Source of the DNA: Acanthosepion lycidas
Taxonomy: Eukaryota > Mollusca > Cephalopoda > Sepiida > Sepiidae
Assembly (NCBI GenBank): GCA_963932145.1
Contig: OZ010582.1
Location: 11,469,197 to 11,533,196 of the forward strand
Direction: 5' to 3'
DNA: 64,000 bases
How positions within the stretch are numbered: position 1 is the first letter of the stretch; every line of letters starts with the position of its first letter. Shown here piece by piece: positions 22,193-33,225 of this stretch. The position numbers were made by a program, and so were the translations under genes. Below the pieces are notes generated by a model. That model saw only the letters and a program-made list of their open reading frames with translations, had not been told where the DNA came from and did not search any database.

Positions 22193-23754
22193 ACACAAAT
22201 ATTCGTACACTTGAAAAATTGTATTTTTATAAATGTAAAAGCCTTAAATAAAACAAATCTCGGCACATTTTATGTATAAAGACACATACTATTAAAAAAT
22301 AATAAACTTAATTAATTCTTATTCCAACAGAAATTAATTCATTTTTTTAAATTCTAAATGGTGAAAAAAGTATTCGTACAAATCAATTATTAGAATAAAA
22401 TAATCAATTAATTATGAAAAAAGTATATTCTAGAATGTTCCAGTAATGTTATCAGTAATTATAGTTCACGCTATTAGCCATTATTAGAGCCTTCTGCAAT
22501 TTCTAGTCTTACGAGAAGGTTCTAATAATGTCTAAAGGTAAAGAATTGACTATTTCGCAAAAACAATACATTTTGTCTCTTTGGAAAGATGGGGACAGTT
22601 ACAGAATGGATATTCCTTTTAATGCAATTGCTTCGTTCATTGCAAGGTTTAAAACTCGTAACAGCGTCGAAAACCAAAGACGAAAAGGTGCTCCGAGGAA
22701 GATTTCTCTAAGATCAACAAGGATATTATGACGGCAGATCCAACAAAATCCACAGGTTACCCGAGCAGAGCTGCAGGAACATCTGCGTGCATTAGGGATT
22801 ATAGTAACCAAGCGTACAATAAGTAATGAACTACACAAAAACAGTCTGAAATCACACATCCCAAGGAAAACTCCACTCCTCTTGAAACGACAGAGATGCT
22901 AGGCTAAAATTCGTTAGACAGCATAAGAATGAAGAATATTGGTTTTGGGAAAAAAGTAATATGGACAGATGAAACTAAAATAGAGTTGTTTGGTCATAAT
23001 TATCGAAATCATGCGTGGAGGAAGGACGGTGAAGCCTACTTACCAAAGAACACGTTGCCAACTCTAAAGTTTGGTGGTGGCAGTATCATGATCTGGGGCT
23101 GTTTTTCTGCAAAAGGTTTTGGCAGAATATCAATAATAGATGGCAAGATGAATGCCGAAAGATACCAGAAAAGCCAAGAAGATAATTTAAGGCGTTCTGT
23201 TGAGAGACTTCGGCTACCTCCTGATTGGGTTTTCCAACTGGATAATGATCCTAAGCATACCGCTAGATCTACAAGGAAATGATTAGCTGAAAGTGACGTT
23301 GATGTCTTGCAATGGTCAATTCAGTCTCCAGAGTTGAACCCAATCGAGAATTTATGGCTATATTTGAAAATTCAAATTGGGAAAAGAGTACCAAAAAATT
23401 TGAAGTTAATATGCCAAGAAAAATGGGATAAAATACCACTCAATGTGTGCAAATCATTACTTAATACGTACAGGAATAGACTGGTAGCTGTTGGACTCAA
23501 TAAAGGATATTCCACAAAGTATTAAATTAAGTTAATATGCTTTTATTTTGTTTTCTACGAATACTTTTTTCATCTGTTAAAATGAAAAAAAAATGAATTA
23601 ATTTCTGTTAGAATAAGAATTAATTAAGTTTATTACTATTTTTAATAAAATGTATCTTTACACATAAAATGTATAAAAATTTGTTTTGGCTTTTACATTT
23701 ATAAAAATACAATTTTTCATGTGTACGAATATTTATTTCCCCAATGTGTGGCTG
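22193..23754 (+). mobile_element. Tc1-like transposon with IR/DR ends, inserted in (TA)n
   Basis: Inverted repeats of about 190-200 bp. The core TATTCGTAC lies in the left repeat at 22200-22208 and 22371-22379, and inverted in the right repeat at 23556-23564 (one mismatch) and 23723-23731. This is two direct repeats per end, the IR/DR layout of Sleeping Beauty-type elements. The right end is CTG followed by TA. The outer ~18 bases of the left end are missing or diverged. Both flanks are (TA)n arrays (22170-22192 and 23755-23779). The internal transposase is described separately. Confidence 0.85.
22528..23525 (+). pseudogene. Tc1 transposase, DD34E, inactivated
   Basis: Starts MSKGKELTISQKQYILSLWK, the first helix-turn-helix of the paired-like DNA-binding domain. 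A TGA follows codon 67, and two frame changes occur between 22730 and 22950. The catalytic part is well kept: VIWTDETKIELFGHNYRNH (first Asp), FGGGSIMIWGCFSAKG, VFQLDNDPKHTARS (second Asp) and SPELNPIENLW (Glu), with 34 residues between the second Asp and the Glu. One TGA sits 13 codons after the second Asp, where relatives usually have Trp. The end, LNKGYSTKY, is the family C-terminus. Few lesions make this one of the younger elements here. Confidence 0.85.
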
Positions 23755-23906
23755 TATATATATATATATATATATATATAACAGAAAACATTTTACATCA
23801 CGCAAAATGTTTAATACCTAAAAATACACTAAAAATATTGATTTTTTTTTTTCAGATAAGACATTTAACATCTTGAAAATATCTTGCCAGTATTTATTGT
23901 TATTTA

Positions 23907-23986
23907 TAAGTTTGGTGCAAAAATAATGACGTTTTTTGACGTTAAAAAATACGTCAAAAAACGTAATTTTTTTGGCACCAACCTAA
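23907..23986. mobile_element. MADE1-like mariner MITE, 80 bp
   Basis: A palindrome of two 37-base arms around a six-A centre, with six arm mismatches. The right end reads CACCAACCTAA and the left arm has TTTGGTGCAAAAATAATGAC. The left flank is TA; the right is TT, a mutated copy. Length, arm size and centre size match the second copy at 37776-37855 and the human MADE1 family. It has no coding capacity and would be moved by a mariner transposase. Confidence 0.85.
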
Positions 23987-24069
23987 TTTAATATATATAT
24001 ATATATATATATATGTGTTTGTTTTGGTTTTATGCCATAACAACCACTGTGGGTTAATCACTGACAAAT

Positions 24070-24100
<31 letters not shown>

Positions 24101-24110
24101 CTATATATAT
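23987..24110. repeat. Two (TA)n arrays
   Basis: TA tracts at 23991-24014 and about 24076-24110, separated by a short single-copy segment. The first begins just after the MITE. Confidence 0.9.
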
Positions 24111-24122
24111 GCCAAATATATG

Positions 24123-24402
24123 AATTTTAACAAAAACGAATAACTGGCAACTTTATGGTTTCAAAAACGTATACCTGGCAACATTATGATTTCAAAAACG
24201 TATAGCTGGCAACATTTTTGTTTCAAAAACGTAGAGTTGGCAACATTATTTTTACAAAAAACGTATAGCTGGGAACATTAGTGTTTCAAAAACAGCTGGC
24301 AACATTATTTTTCCGAAAACATTATCTGAGGCTTTGCTGTTGAATGTAGTTTCTCGCCATACCCAGTACGCGCATGTAGTTTCTCATACCCAGGACGTAA
24401 TA
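24123..24402 (-). repeat. Composite SINE copy whose tail became a minisatellite
   Basis: On the minus strand the body starts at 24402 with ACGTCCTGGGTATGAGAAAC. It carries the same internal duplication as the 14.5-kb copy and reaches CAACAGCAAAGCCTCAG near 24330. From there to 24123 are about six units of 29-31 bp, each with a core TGTTGCCAGCTATACGTTTT followed by TGAAA. That core matches the SINE tail unit TTACCAGCAATACGTGTTTG. Confidence 0.7.
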
Positions 24403-25530
24403 TATATAGATATAATATATTTGTATATGAAGTTAGGGAATTTGGTAACGGAAAATTCGTTAATTTTGACTGGATAAGAAGATTCCGTAACTATGAGATA
24501 AAAGTCGATTGATAATTGATTTTAGGGTCTTTCTGTAGTGGGAATTAGGGGGTTAAGCACCCTCCCCTATACTTTTGAAATAGAAATGAGACTATATATA
24601 TTTCGCTTCTTTACAATTAAATAACTATCTAAAACTTACTTTATATACTACTTCTTTTTATTAAAATCATAACTTGTAAAGAAGATACATCAAATTGACG
24701 TAGATAATTCGATTCTTTTAAATATACGAAACGATAACGTCTGTTTTGCGGTGTCGGATTTCAATGAAACTTTCAGGAATTATTTACAAATGAATAGAAT
24801 TATTTGAGAAATGTTTATTTTTGACACAATCTTGGTTAAAATAGATTATTTTACAGCAGTTATCGCCCCGGCACTTATTTCGTGTAATTAAATGTTTCGT
24901 TCGCTTAATCTTTATACTAGTTAAAATGAAAAATTCTCGGGAAATTTAAATAATCTATTTCACTTTGCAAATCACGATCCCAGTTACCGAAAATCTGTTA
25001 TGAATCCTAAAATAAATAAAAAATGCAATAAAACTAAGACGTTATATAATTAGAAAGATCTTAATTGTTTTCAAGAATAAGATATATAATGGACACTATT
25101 GTTCAACAAAAGAATATTTTCAATAAATAATGAATTTTTACTAGAATTTTTATTTTAAAAAAATAATTAGAATAATGCATGATTTTTCAAATCAGTTAAA
25201 TGATATTGTCATCAAGTAAAAACAATATTTACCAATCAAAGAAATGAAAAGCTTATTACAATTTACGAACACAAATGTTAAAAAGAATTTTGAATATTTT
25301 TGGATTATCAGAAAATGAGAGCGTTAACTATAACTAATTTTAAATCCAAAATACATAAAAATGAATAAAATATTTGTTTACAAAGAATATTTTACTAAAT
25401 TTCAATGATTACTGAGTTATTAAACATTATATGAAACAGGCACTCACTTATATTTCTCAAGTAATTTTTATAGATATATCCACCATAGATAAAATGAGAT
25501 AAACTTCCGATTGTCAGTAATAAAGTAAAT
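24403..25530. other. No recognised feature
   Basis: Strongly AT-rich, with no open frame over 60 codons. Confidence 0.45.
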
Positions 25531-25534
25531 ATAA

Positions 25535-25727
25535 TATATATATATATATGATATATCATATATATATATATCATATATATATCATATATATATATATCAT
25601 ATATATATATATATATCATATATATATATATCATATATATATCATATATATATATATCATATATATATATATCATATATATATATATCATATATATATAT
25701 ATCATATATATATATATATATATATAT

Positions 25728-25762
<35 letters not shown>

Positions 25763-26205
25763 TATATCATATATATAATATATATATCATATATATAATA
25801 TATATATCATATATATAATATATATATATCATATATATAATATATATATATATCATATATATATATATATATATATAATATATATATATATCATATATAT
25901 AATATATATATATATCATATATATAATATATATATATATCATATATATAATATATATATCATATATATAATATATATATCATATATATAATATATATATA
26001 TCATATATATAATATATATATATCATATATATAATATATATATATCATATATATAATATATATCTATCATATATATAATATATATCTATCATATATATAA
26101 TATATATCTATCATATATATAATATATATCATATATATATATATATATATATATATCATATATATAAATATATCATATATATAATTATATCATATATATA
26201 ATATG
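25535..26205. repeat. AT satellite with regular C interruptions
   Basis: About 670 bp of TA dinucleotides broken at regular spacing by ATC. The first half (to about 25745) has units of about 9-15 bp of the form (AT)nATC. The second half has a longer unit of about 18-22 bp, TATCATATATATAATATATA, repeated some 20 times, with a CTATC variant in three neighbouring units near 26060-26110. Overlapping Ile/Tyr frames on both strands are artefacts. Confidence 0.95.
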
Positions 26206-26397
26206 TACGTTTCCTTTTACAAATTTAAATAAACTTGCTGCATGAAAGGATGTGCGGATCCAGTGAAAAACACCCAGGAATATAAAAAAAAGATAGTTTG
26301 TACGGAAAGTAAAGGCCTACGTACATCAAAATCTCTTCAAAGAAATTGTCGGCAAAAGAATGATTTTTGAAACTTTAAAAGCTAAATTTAAATATTA

Positions 26398-26667
26398 ATG
26401 CAATACTTAATTTCAGCGATCAATTTTGAGTTATTTTGTATTTTATTTTTACCCATCTCATACGGCAGCAGTATACTACGAAAAAAGAAATTATTAACAA
26501 CAGAGGACCAGATTGAAATAAGTATCAAAACTTTAGCGAGCAAAAGAAAGTCCCATTCAAATGAAAACAGAGGTCAAACTGCAACCAGGGAAATTCCATT
26601 GCTGAAAAAAATGCAAAGTCTTAGGGACTGTCAAACTCCTGAACAAGCCGAAGAATATAAGGCCTGA
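26398..26667 (+). CDS. Unrecognised 89-codon ORF with hydrophobic N-terminus
   Basis: The start MQYLISAINFELFCILFLPI is hydrophobic like a signal peptide. The rest is polar and basic (ILRKKKLLTTEDQIEISIKT, KKMQSLRDCQTPEQAEEYKA) with no motif I know. A plausible 3' splice site (polypyrimidine, then TTTCAG) at about 26411-26416 lies inside the frame, so the downstream part could equally be an exon. Base composition is less AT-rich than the surroundings. There is no upstream promoter or neighbouring gene to support it; it may be chance. Confidence 0.25.
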   Translation: MQYLISAINFELFCILFLPISYGSSILRKKKLLTTEDQIEISIKTLASKRKSHSNENRGQTATREIPLLKKMQSLRDCQTPEQAEEYKA

Positions 26668-27640
26668 AAGAAATGTTAAAATCTTGATTTGCAGGTACTA
26701 TGCTACAAATTACAACGCCCGTAACCAGTCAGAAAAATAATTCACTCACCGACGACCACCGTAGCCAAATACACTAATTTCGTCTTCAGTCCCCGACTCG
26801 AGAACGTCAATTGCTTTTAACGACCGAGCTTTTTTTTTCATTCGTCGACAACTGCGATTACTTGTTTCAAATATGAATATTTCATTTAATAAGTGGTTCG
26901 TGAACCGGATTAGCTAGGTATAAGATAGTGATTACGAGCCTAAGTAACCCTCTTCTTTTTCGGCCTTGTGCCACAATTGTGTATAAAAACACAATATCAC
27001 TATGAATATTCCGTCTTCAGTATATCATGCAGAATACGTGCTGCTTTTTTCGGCAAGTAACTTTCTTTTTCACCACATTTTCCTTCGTAGAATACACGCG
27101 ACACGATGTCGCTTGCCTTGACGATGTAATTCCCCATTTCCTTTGCTACAGTGTTCAAGCCTAGATTAAAGCTATTATATTGAAAAACTTCTATATTCAA
27201 CTTTGTACTAAAATGTGTTTAAGAAGTAGATTATCTATATTCGATACGTGCAGCTAAGTAAATATCCACAGTATAAACATAGTAACTGATTTGAGATTTG
27301 GAGCTCAGTTTAAACTTTAAAATCATTATATTTGCTGAGCGATTCTCTTGTTCTGAGTCAATCTTCTTTCTTCGTGCTAATCTAATATTAATGGAAGAGT
27401 TAATGCATTTTACTAAGCAAAACTTTCTAAGTAATAGTAATTCCTATAGAATTCTGGTAACTGAAACATTTTACAAATGCCATCAAATATTTTGAAACTA
27501 TTAAGGAAAATGAACTATTTAAAATTATGTTGCTAATATTAAAAACAGTTTGTGTTAATGGTTAAATAGTTTTATCGTATTTGATATACCGGTAATTCTT
27601 TTTCGTTAAAAAGGGATTAACAATAACTATTGGATCTTTT
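26668..27640. other. Mostly unrecognised; one minus-strand frame noted
   Basis: A minus-strand frame at 27200-27000 gives 66 residues of ordinary composition (for example EMGNYIVKASDIVSRVFYEG and KKAARILHDILKTE). I do not recognise it. No splice or promoter context supports it strongly. The rest is AT-rich. Confidence 0.3.
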
Positions 27641-27985
27641 ATGCGAACTTAAAGCATCTAGAAAATTTAAAATTTCCACAAATAGCTTCGTTTACCAGAA
27701 GGCTGATTACGTAATAAACGTTTAACCATCTCAAGAAACGACCATGTTTCCTTTCAAGAAACTGCTTACGCATATGTATTTTTTTTCTTATAGTAAGAAG
27801 CAGCAAAGTTTCAGATTCATTCCCCTGACATTCAAGGACCAGTGGCAAGTCAGTTTCCAATATTAGGTGTTGATCACGTGTAAAGAATGTTCAGGCCAAG
27901 CTACGATACATGCCCTTACTATGCTCATGGTTGAACTTGGATATAACTTACATCTAGACTGGCTGTCAGCCAAGGCTAGAAATCC
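27640..27985. repeat. Direct repeat, copy A
   Basis: Shares with 28870-29200, in order, GTTTACCAGAAGGCTGATTA, TTTCCTTTCAAGAAAC, GTAAGAAGCAGCA and GATCACGTGTAAAGAATGTT. Divergence is moderate, with small indels. A 73-codon minus-strand frame (27639-27860) exists only in copy A. Confidence 0.85.
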
Positions 27986-28869
27986 CAGTTTCCATTTCTA
28001 TATAATCAATAGGTGATAAAGATGATTGAATGATTTCTCGAAGAACTTTAGCGAAAAAAAGAATTCGGCTCACCTACTACCTTCTTCGTATAGATCCACG
28101 GCTATAGAATACTCTAGGATTTAAAATGAGTGAGGGGGATTTAAACCTCTTTACAGGAATAGGTTGTTCAAATTGACAAAATATAATTTCAGCTAAAATA
28201 ATGAATCACGACTGTTACATTTATATGAAGAATGCCTTCTGTGGTAATAAAATAAGCAAATCCCACCGACCCTCTCTCTTGCAATCATCCGTCACAATAA
28301 AATGAACGTTTTCCCGCACTAAATTTGAATTAATGAAATAAACCTTCTAATAGTTGTTACGCTATTACAGTTCTTTTTTTTTTTTTTTACGACTGAAACA
28401 AATTGAAACAGCTTTATAACTGAGGGGAGATGAACATAAATTTCAATTTGAAACTATACGCAAATATTTAATTATTATTTTATTTTTTTCCAAATGTTAT
28501 AGTTAAAATTTAAAATAAACTTACTACTTTATAATTGGGTAAAAATATGGTAATAAATGAGATAGAGGCCTCGACAGACGAAACTCTTTACGATGTGTTT
28601 AGAGAAATATCACTACACTCAATGACGCCATGAAAAAAAATCCAAAGTAATACAAAACAAAAGTCCGCGGAGGAAAGACAGGTGCAGATTGTGTACTCTT
28701 TAACTTATGTTTTTGTAATTGAGTTTGTTTTTTTTGTTTTTTTTTCAACTACCTCTATGTAATTATTGTTAAATCTTCCTTAATGGTACTCCTAGTTTTC
28801 TTTAATCCTCGTTCTGTGTATAATCTTTACCGGTATTTACGATATCAAGTACAAATGCTACATTAACAA
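27986..28869. other. No recognised feature
   Basis: AT-rich spacer between the two direct-repeat copies. It contains a poly-T run near 28374. Confidence 0.45.
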
Positions 28870-29200
28870 ATAAGGCTTAAGAATTTTATGTTCACAATTA
28901 GCGTCGTTTACCAGAAGGCTGATTACGTAATATAGTTATTCATCTAAAAAAAATATTTCCTTTCAAGAAACGGCTTACGCTTATGATTTTTTTTCTCATA
29001 GTAAGAAGCAGCAGAGGTTCAGATTCAATCCACTGATATCCAATATCCAGTAGCAAGTCAATTTCCAATATTATTTGTGGATCACGTGTAAAGAATGTTC
29101 ACACCAAGCTACAATAGAAGGCTTACCCTTACTGTGCTTATAAACACCAACTGGTTTGAATTTAGACATAACTTCTAAGGCTTGCCTTAGAAATAAGCAT
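28870..29200. repeat. Direct repeat, copy B
   Basis: Second copy of the 27640-27985 segment, same orientation, about 1.2 kb downstream. Its reading frames are broken where copy A is open. Confidence 0.85.
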
Positions 29201-29379
29201 TTCAATTCAGTGGAAAGTAAATGCAATAGATTAGTATAAGAGACCAGTTTTTTAAAAACTGATTTACGGCGAAGAAACTGCTTCCTTTCATCCTTGTCTT
29301 TATTTTACTTAGACATTCATTTTGATCTTTTCCCTTCCGAACGAGATTATCTTTCCTGATGATTAAGCATTATTTTTTC

Positions 29380-30290
29380 ATTCGTCGTCTTTTTTTTTCT
29401 TTCTTTCTTTCAAATTTTACTCGTTTTTAGTTTGCTTTGGTTTTCTTTTTAAGTCAGGCTATTTTTTTGTTTTACATTCCACATTTAAAGTGCACTCCTT
29501 AAAAACTGGCATTAAATTACTCCATTTTTTAATAAATTCTTACTTTGAATTTTTCATTCATATTTTTCACTTCGTTCTCTACGTTCTTCTCTTCTTTACA
29601 TTGTCTCTCTTTATTTCTTTCATTCTTTCTTTATTTACTAACATTCGTCATTTTTTCCTCTACAATTTTTTTTATTTTAGATTTCTTTAAAATTGTCCAT
29701 TTTTCTTCAATCGATTCCTGATTTAATTTTTACTCCACAATTCCTCCTCCGTTTCATTCACTTACTTTTATTCATTCTTTTGAGACTTATTTCGCTTCTC
29801 ACATTCTTTTGGTCGATAAAATTGCTTTTCTTTTCAGCTTTTCCTTTCGCTACACTTGATTCTTTCTTTCGTTTTGTTCTTCATTTTTTTTTTTACTTCT
29901 TCACAATCATTAATTTTCATCTAACTGCATTTTTTTTTCTCTTCATTCTGTCACTTTTTTTTAACATTTTTTATTCTTCCATTTATTTCTGTTCTGTCTT
30001 TTTTCCGTTATCAATTTCTTTTATTTTCTGTGGCCTATCTTATCTGGTAGAATTTATTCTTAACATCTCACAGCATGCCGTAACATTTTTCCGTTATTTT
30101 TTTCCTCGAGGGCTAAAGACTTTCTATCCTTTGCATCTATTATTCATTCTTTCTTGGCTTTTTCTTTTTTCCCACCTTTTTGAAACTTTATGTATTTTTG
30201 TATAGAGCTCTTTTAAAATTCTTTATATTTTTTTCTTTTCCCCAACTTTAAGGGTTCTTATGTATATTGAGTGTCTCATTTTTTTAGCGG
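29380..30290. repeat. Low-complexity T/C-rich tract
   Basis: About 900 bases of T-rich, pyrimidine-biased sequence (TTTCTTTC, TTTTTT, CATTC). It yields long Phe/Leu/Ser/Ile frames (29490-29690, 29693-30205) that are composition artefacts. Confidence 0.8.
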
Positions 30291-30439
30291 TGAAATCTAG
30301 AACGATGGACGCAGGAAAACGCCTGCAATGTCATGACTCACCTTAAGTAGAGAAAAATAAAAAATTCGTTTCCCTTGAAAATGAGCAAATACATTTGTAT
30401 GTATATTTCTACACTGCAACCATCCTTTATATTCTCCCT

Positions 30440-30449
30440 CTCTCTCTTG

Positions 30450-30485
<36 letters not shown>

Positions 30486-30690
30486 GATATATAGATATTA
30501 TATATTCACACACATATATCCTCTCCCCACATATATACATGTGTGTGTGCGTGTATTACACAACAAAATCCAAAATTACATCACATAAGTATAGATCTAT
30601 ATCAACCAAAGCGAAGTACGTTAGTCTTATTCAACTCCAGTGTATGAAATGTGTGCATTGTCGGAATTATATATATATATATTATATATA
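30440..30690. repeat. (CT)n, (TA)n and (CA)/(TG) tracts
   Basis: CTCTCT passing into TA at about 30440-30500, then mixed CA/TG tracts to 30560 and a further TA stretch near 30667-30690. Confidence 0.85.
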
Positions 30691-31909
30691 TTTAGCAAAC
30701 TCAGTAGTAGAAACATAAACCAAATCTACTACATAACAATCAATTACAGATTGAAAATAGTTTTGCAGTGTAAACCATATACACTAGTTAAGTCTGCGGG
30801 AACGGTCACTGTCCACATGTAGGTAACTTAGCCTGAAACTAGTCAAAGTGTTTCAAGACAGCGCCGAAATATTATACGACAAACTCCTGAATGACCGGAA
30901 ATTCAAGGCTATATACACTGAGCGCGATAAAACTAGATACACAGAAAAATATAGATTCGCCAGATATGTCAGAAGTGAAATCAGCACTGTCTCATTTGAA
31001 CTAAAACAATGAAGTAGTACCAGATGGAATTCTATGAGAGAATCAAGTAACATTTGATGATTAGGCATTGACAAAAACGTGAAATACGGGAGTGGTTATA
31101 TACTGGAAGATCTATGTGAATCCATTTTTCTAGTATTGCTTGTTAGTTTTTATGTGTGTATAGGTAGGTGTGTGTATGTCAGTGTTTATAAAATGTGTAT
31201 GTATTTTACAATAATTTGCTTAAATTATTAAATGAATATTTCACGAGAGAAAGAAACGATAGGGAAGATGATATAGATGTTCAAATAAAAGACAACATCT
31301 GCGTTTACTGAACTTATACATGATAAAAACTGAATATATTTGATAATCTGATTCCAAGTAACTTTTCAGTGATTTTTTAGAAAAACTCTCCATCAATAAA
31401 AGAACCTTAATTTTCTGCATGTTATTTTGTAATATAAGAAAGGATCCTTAAAAAAAGTTGAACTTGAAGAAGTTAAATTAGCATACTTACTTTCAAGTAC
31501 TTCTCAGATCATTGCAGATTAATTCAATGATTGTTAAAATGTCCTACTTGGTTATTCCTATCGTCTCTTAGGGGAGAAATTTGCTTGCAAATGAAACTTT
31601 CTTCTCGGTGTGATATGCGTTTGCTATATATGGCGCAGATATTACAGGAATTTATGACATCTTTTACTCTGTCGCTGTTAACGACGTTATAACGCCAATG
31701 ACGGAGCTCAAATACAAATTTTGGGATTGTATAGGGAGTCTACAATGATTTTACTTTTTAGCAACCAATATGTAAAATTAGTAAAATCTTGTAGCACCCT
31801 CATTTGGTTAGCGAGGTGGTGGCACATTCAATGTATTTTTTTATTATTTTCGTCTAACCACATTGAGATACTCTTTAGTAGAAAAAGTTGGCTAGTCTTT
31901 TACAGAAAT
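30691..31909. other. No firm feature; a short gene-like segment at 30850-31010
   Basis: On the plus strand about 30855-31008 reads FQDSAEILYDKLLNDRKFKA, then YTERDKTRYTEKYRFARYVR and a stop. Composition is protein-like, but I recognise no family and there is no start context. The rest is AT-rich with CA/TG traces. Confidence 0.3.
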
Positions 31910-31912
31910 CTT

Positions 31913-31974
<62 letters not shown>
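31910..31974. repeat. (CT)n then (TA)n array
   Basis: CTCTCT to 31935, then TA to 31974. The TA array abuts the left end of a mariner element. Confidence 0.95.
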
Positions 31975-31978
<4 letters not shown>

Positions 31979-33182
31979 GACGTTGAATAAGTGCTTGCTC
32001 AATTTTCATAAAAAGAAATGTTTTATTTACAAATGTTAGTAAGAAACATGTCGCTGTGATTATTTTCCATCACTAGCCACTACTTTTTCCAACCTTTCTG
32101 GCAGCATTTGAATTACAAGTCTGAAAATCGACACGTCTTTTGAGGCTAAGCACTAGTCGACACAATTTTTGCCATCTTCATAAGAATGAAAGATCAACTC
32201 AGCTAGGCCATGTGCCACCGATCGGCGCAAGTCATAATCGTATACGGCAATATCTGGTGAATACAGACTCTCGGCTAGGACTTCCCATTTAAGGGTTTCC
32301 GAGTAGGTTTCGCCCGTTTTGCAACATTGTAGTGTTTCTGCGCACACAGCGGCCGTTTTTTCTTTAATAATCGGATGAAACGCATCAATTGCCGTCGATA
32401 GCGATTTTCTCGTGATGGTCAGTTTGAACTTCTCATGAGAGACTACACCCAGCGGATCTCACTAAATGCAGAGCAGAACCATGGATATTCGGCTTTGCCG
32501 CCGATGTTGATGCATGACCTGGCTTCTACGGTTATGGTTATCATAGTGTAACCACTTTTCATACCCGGTTACCATATGATGCAAAAAACCTTTCCTTTTC
32601 TGCCATTGAAGCAACTGTTCACACGTGACAAGACACCGTTTGACGTCTCTCGGCTTCAACTCGTATGGTACCCAATATCCTTGCTTTTGAATCATTCCTA
32701 ATTCTTTCAAACGTTACGAAATTGTTCTGTGACCAACTTCTAATGATTCCACAATTCAATTTTCGCCTGACACGAGTCTTCATGAAGTAAACCCTCGAAT
32801 TCTTCGTCTTCACACTTTTTTGATACACCCGAGCGTACTTTACCTTCAATATAAGTATCATTATTTTTCAAGTGTCTAAAACAATTTTGTTTCCGACAAA
32901 GCATGGTTGCCCTAAGTCTCATCAAGAATTCTCAGAGCTCAGCTGAATATTTCTTTTGAATAAAATAGTGAAGTAAAATTCCCCGCAAATAGACTTTCTT
33001 TAGCACGAAATCCGACATGTTTAATGGCATGAAAAACAAAGCTGTATACACTTCTGCGAAATGACTCTGAATTTCAGACATGCTTATAGTACTTCCTTAT
33101 AGATACGTTGCCATCTGAAACTACACGCACGCATTTCTGTGAAAACCATCTGTTGCAAAACAGCGAGAACTTATTCAAGGAC

Positions 33183-33186
<4 letters not shown>
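31975..33186 (-). mobile_element. mariner transposon with both ends
   Basis: The left end reads TTAGGACGTTGAATAAGTGC. The right end, on the minus strand, reads TTAGGTCCTTGAATAAGTTC. They are terminal inverted repeats of about 25-30 bp, each flanked by TA, the mariner target duplication. Total length 1,212 bp is near the usual 1.3 kb. Both flanks continue as (TA)n arrays (31936-31974 and 33187-33222). Confidence 0.85.
32066..33082 (-). pseudogene. mariner transposase, inactivated
   Basis: Minus-strand frames in order: an N-terminal block KKVYLRGILLHYFIQKKYSA (about 33010-32950), FRHLKNNDTYIEGKVRSGVS, KKCEDEEFEGLLHEDSCQAK, GMIQKQGYWVPYELKPRDVK (the WVPHEL motif), RKGFLHHMVTGYEKWLHYDN, then SETLKWEVLAESLYSPDIAV and DYDLRRSVAHGLAEL. 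The first catalytic Asp (VTGDEKW in relatives) is Tyr here. The 'HDNARPH' block holding the second Asp is deleted. The third Asp after YSPD is kept. Near the end, QMLPERLEKVVASDGK matches the family C-terminus. Several frame breaks. Confidence 0.85.

Positions 33187-33222
<36 letters not shown>
33187..33222. repeat. (TA)n array
   Basis: TA tract starting at the right edge of the mariner element. Confidence 0.95.

Positions 33223-33225
<3 letters not shown>

Noticed and set aside
24123..24320. Regular ~30-bp repeats suggesting a CRISPR-like array
   Set aside because: There are no unique spacers; units are contiguous and drift, and they match the tail of a SINE in a eukaryotic sequence.
25395..25778. 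Overlapping Ile/Tyr-repeat frames on both strands
   Set aside because: Direct translations of the TA satellite.
29490..30205. Long plus-strand frames rich in Phe, Leu and Ser
   Set aside because: They come from a T/C-rich low-complexity tract; no motif, no start context, and strong homopolymer bias.
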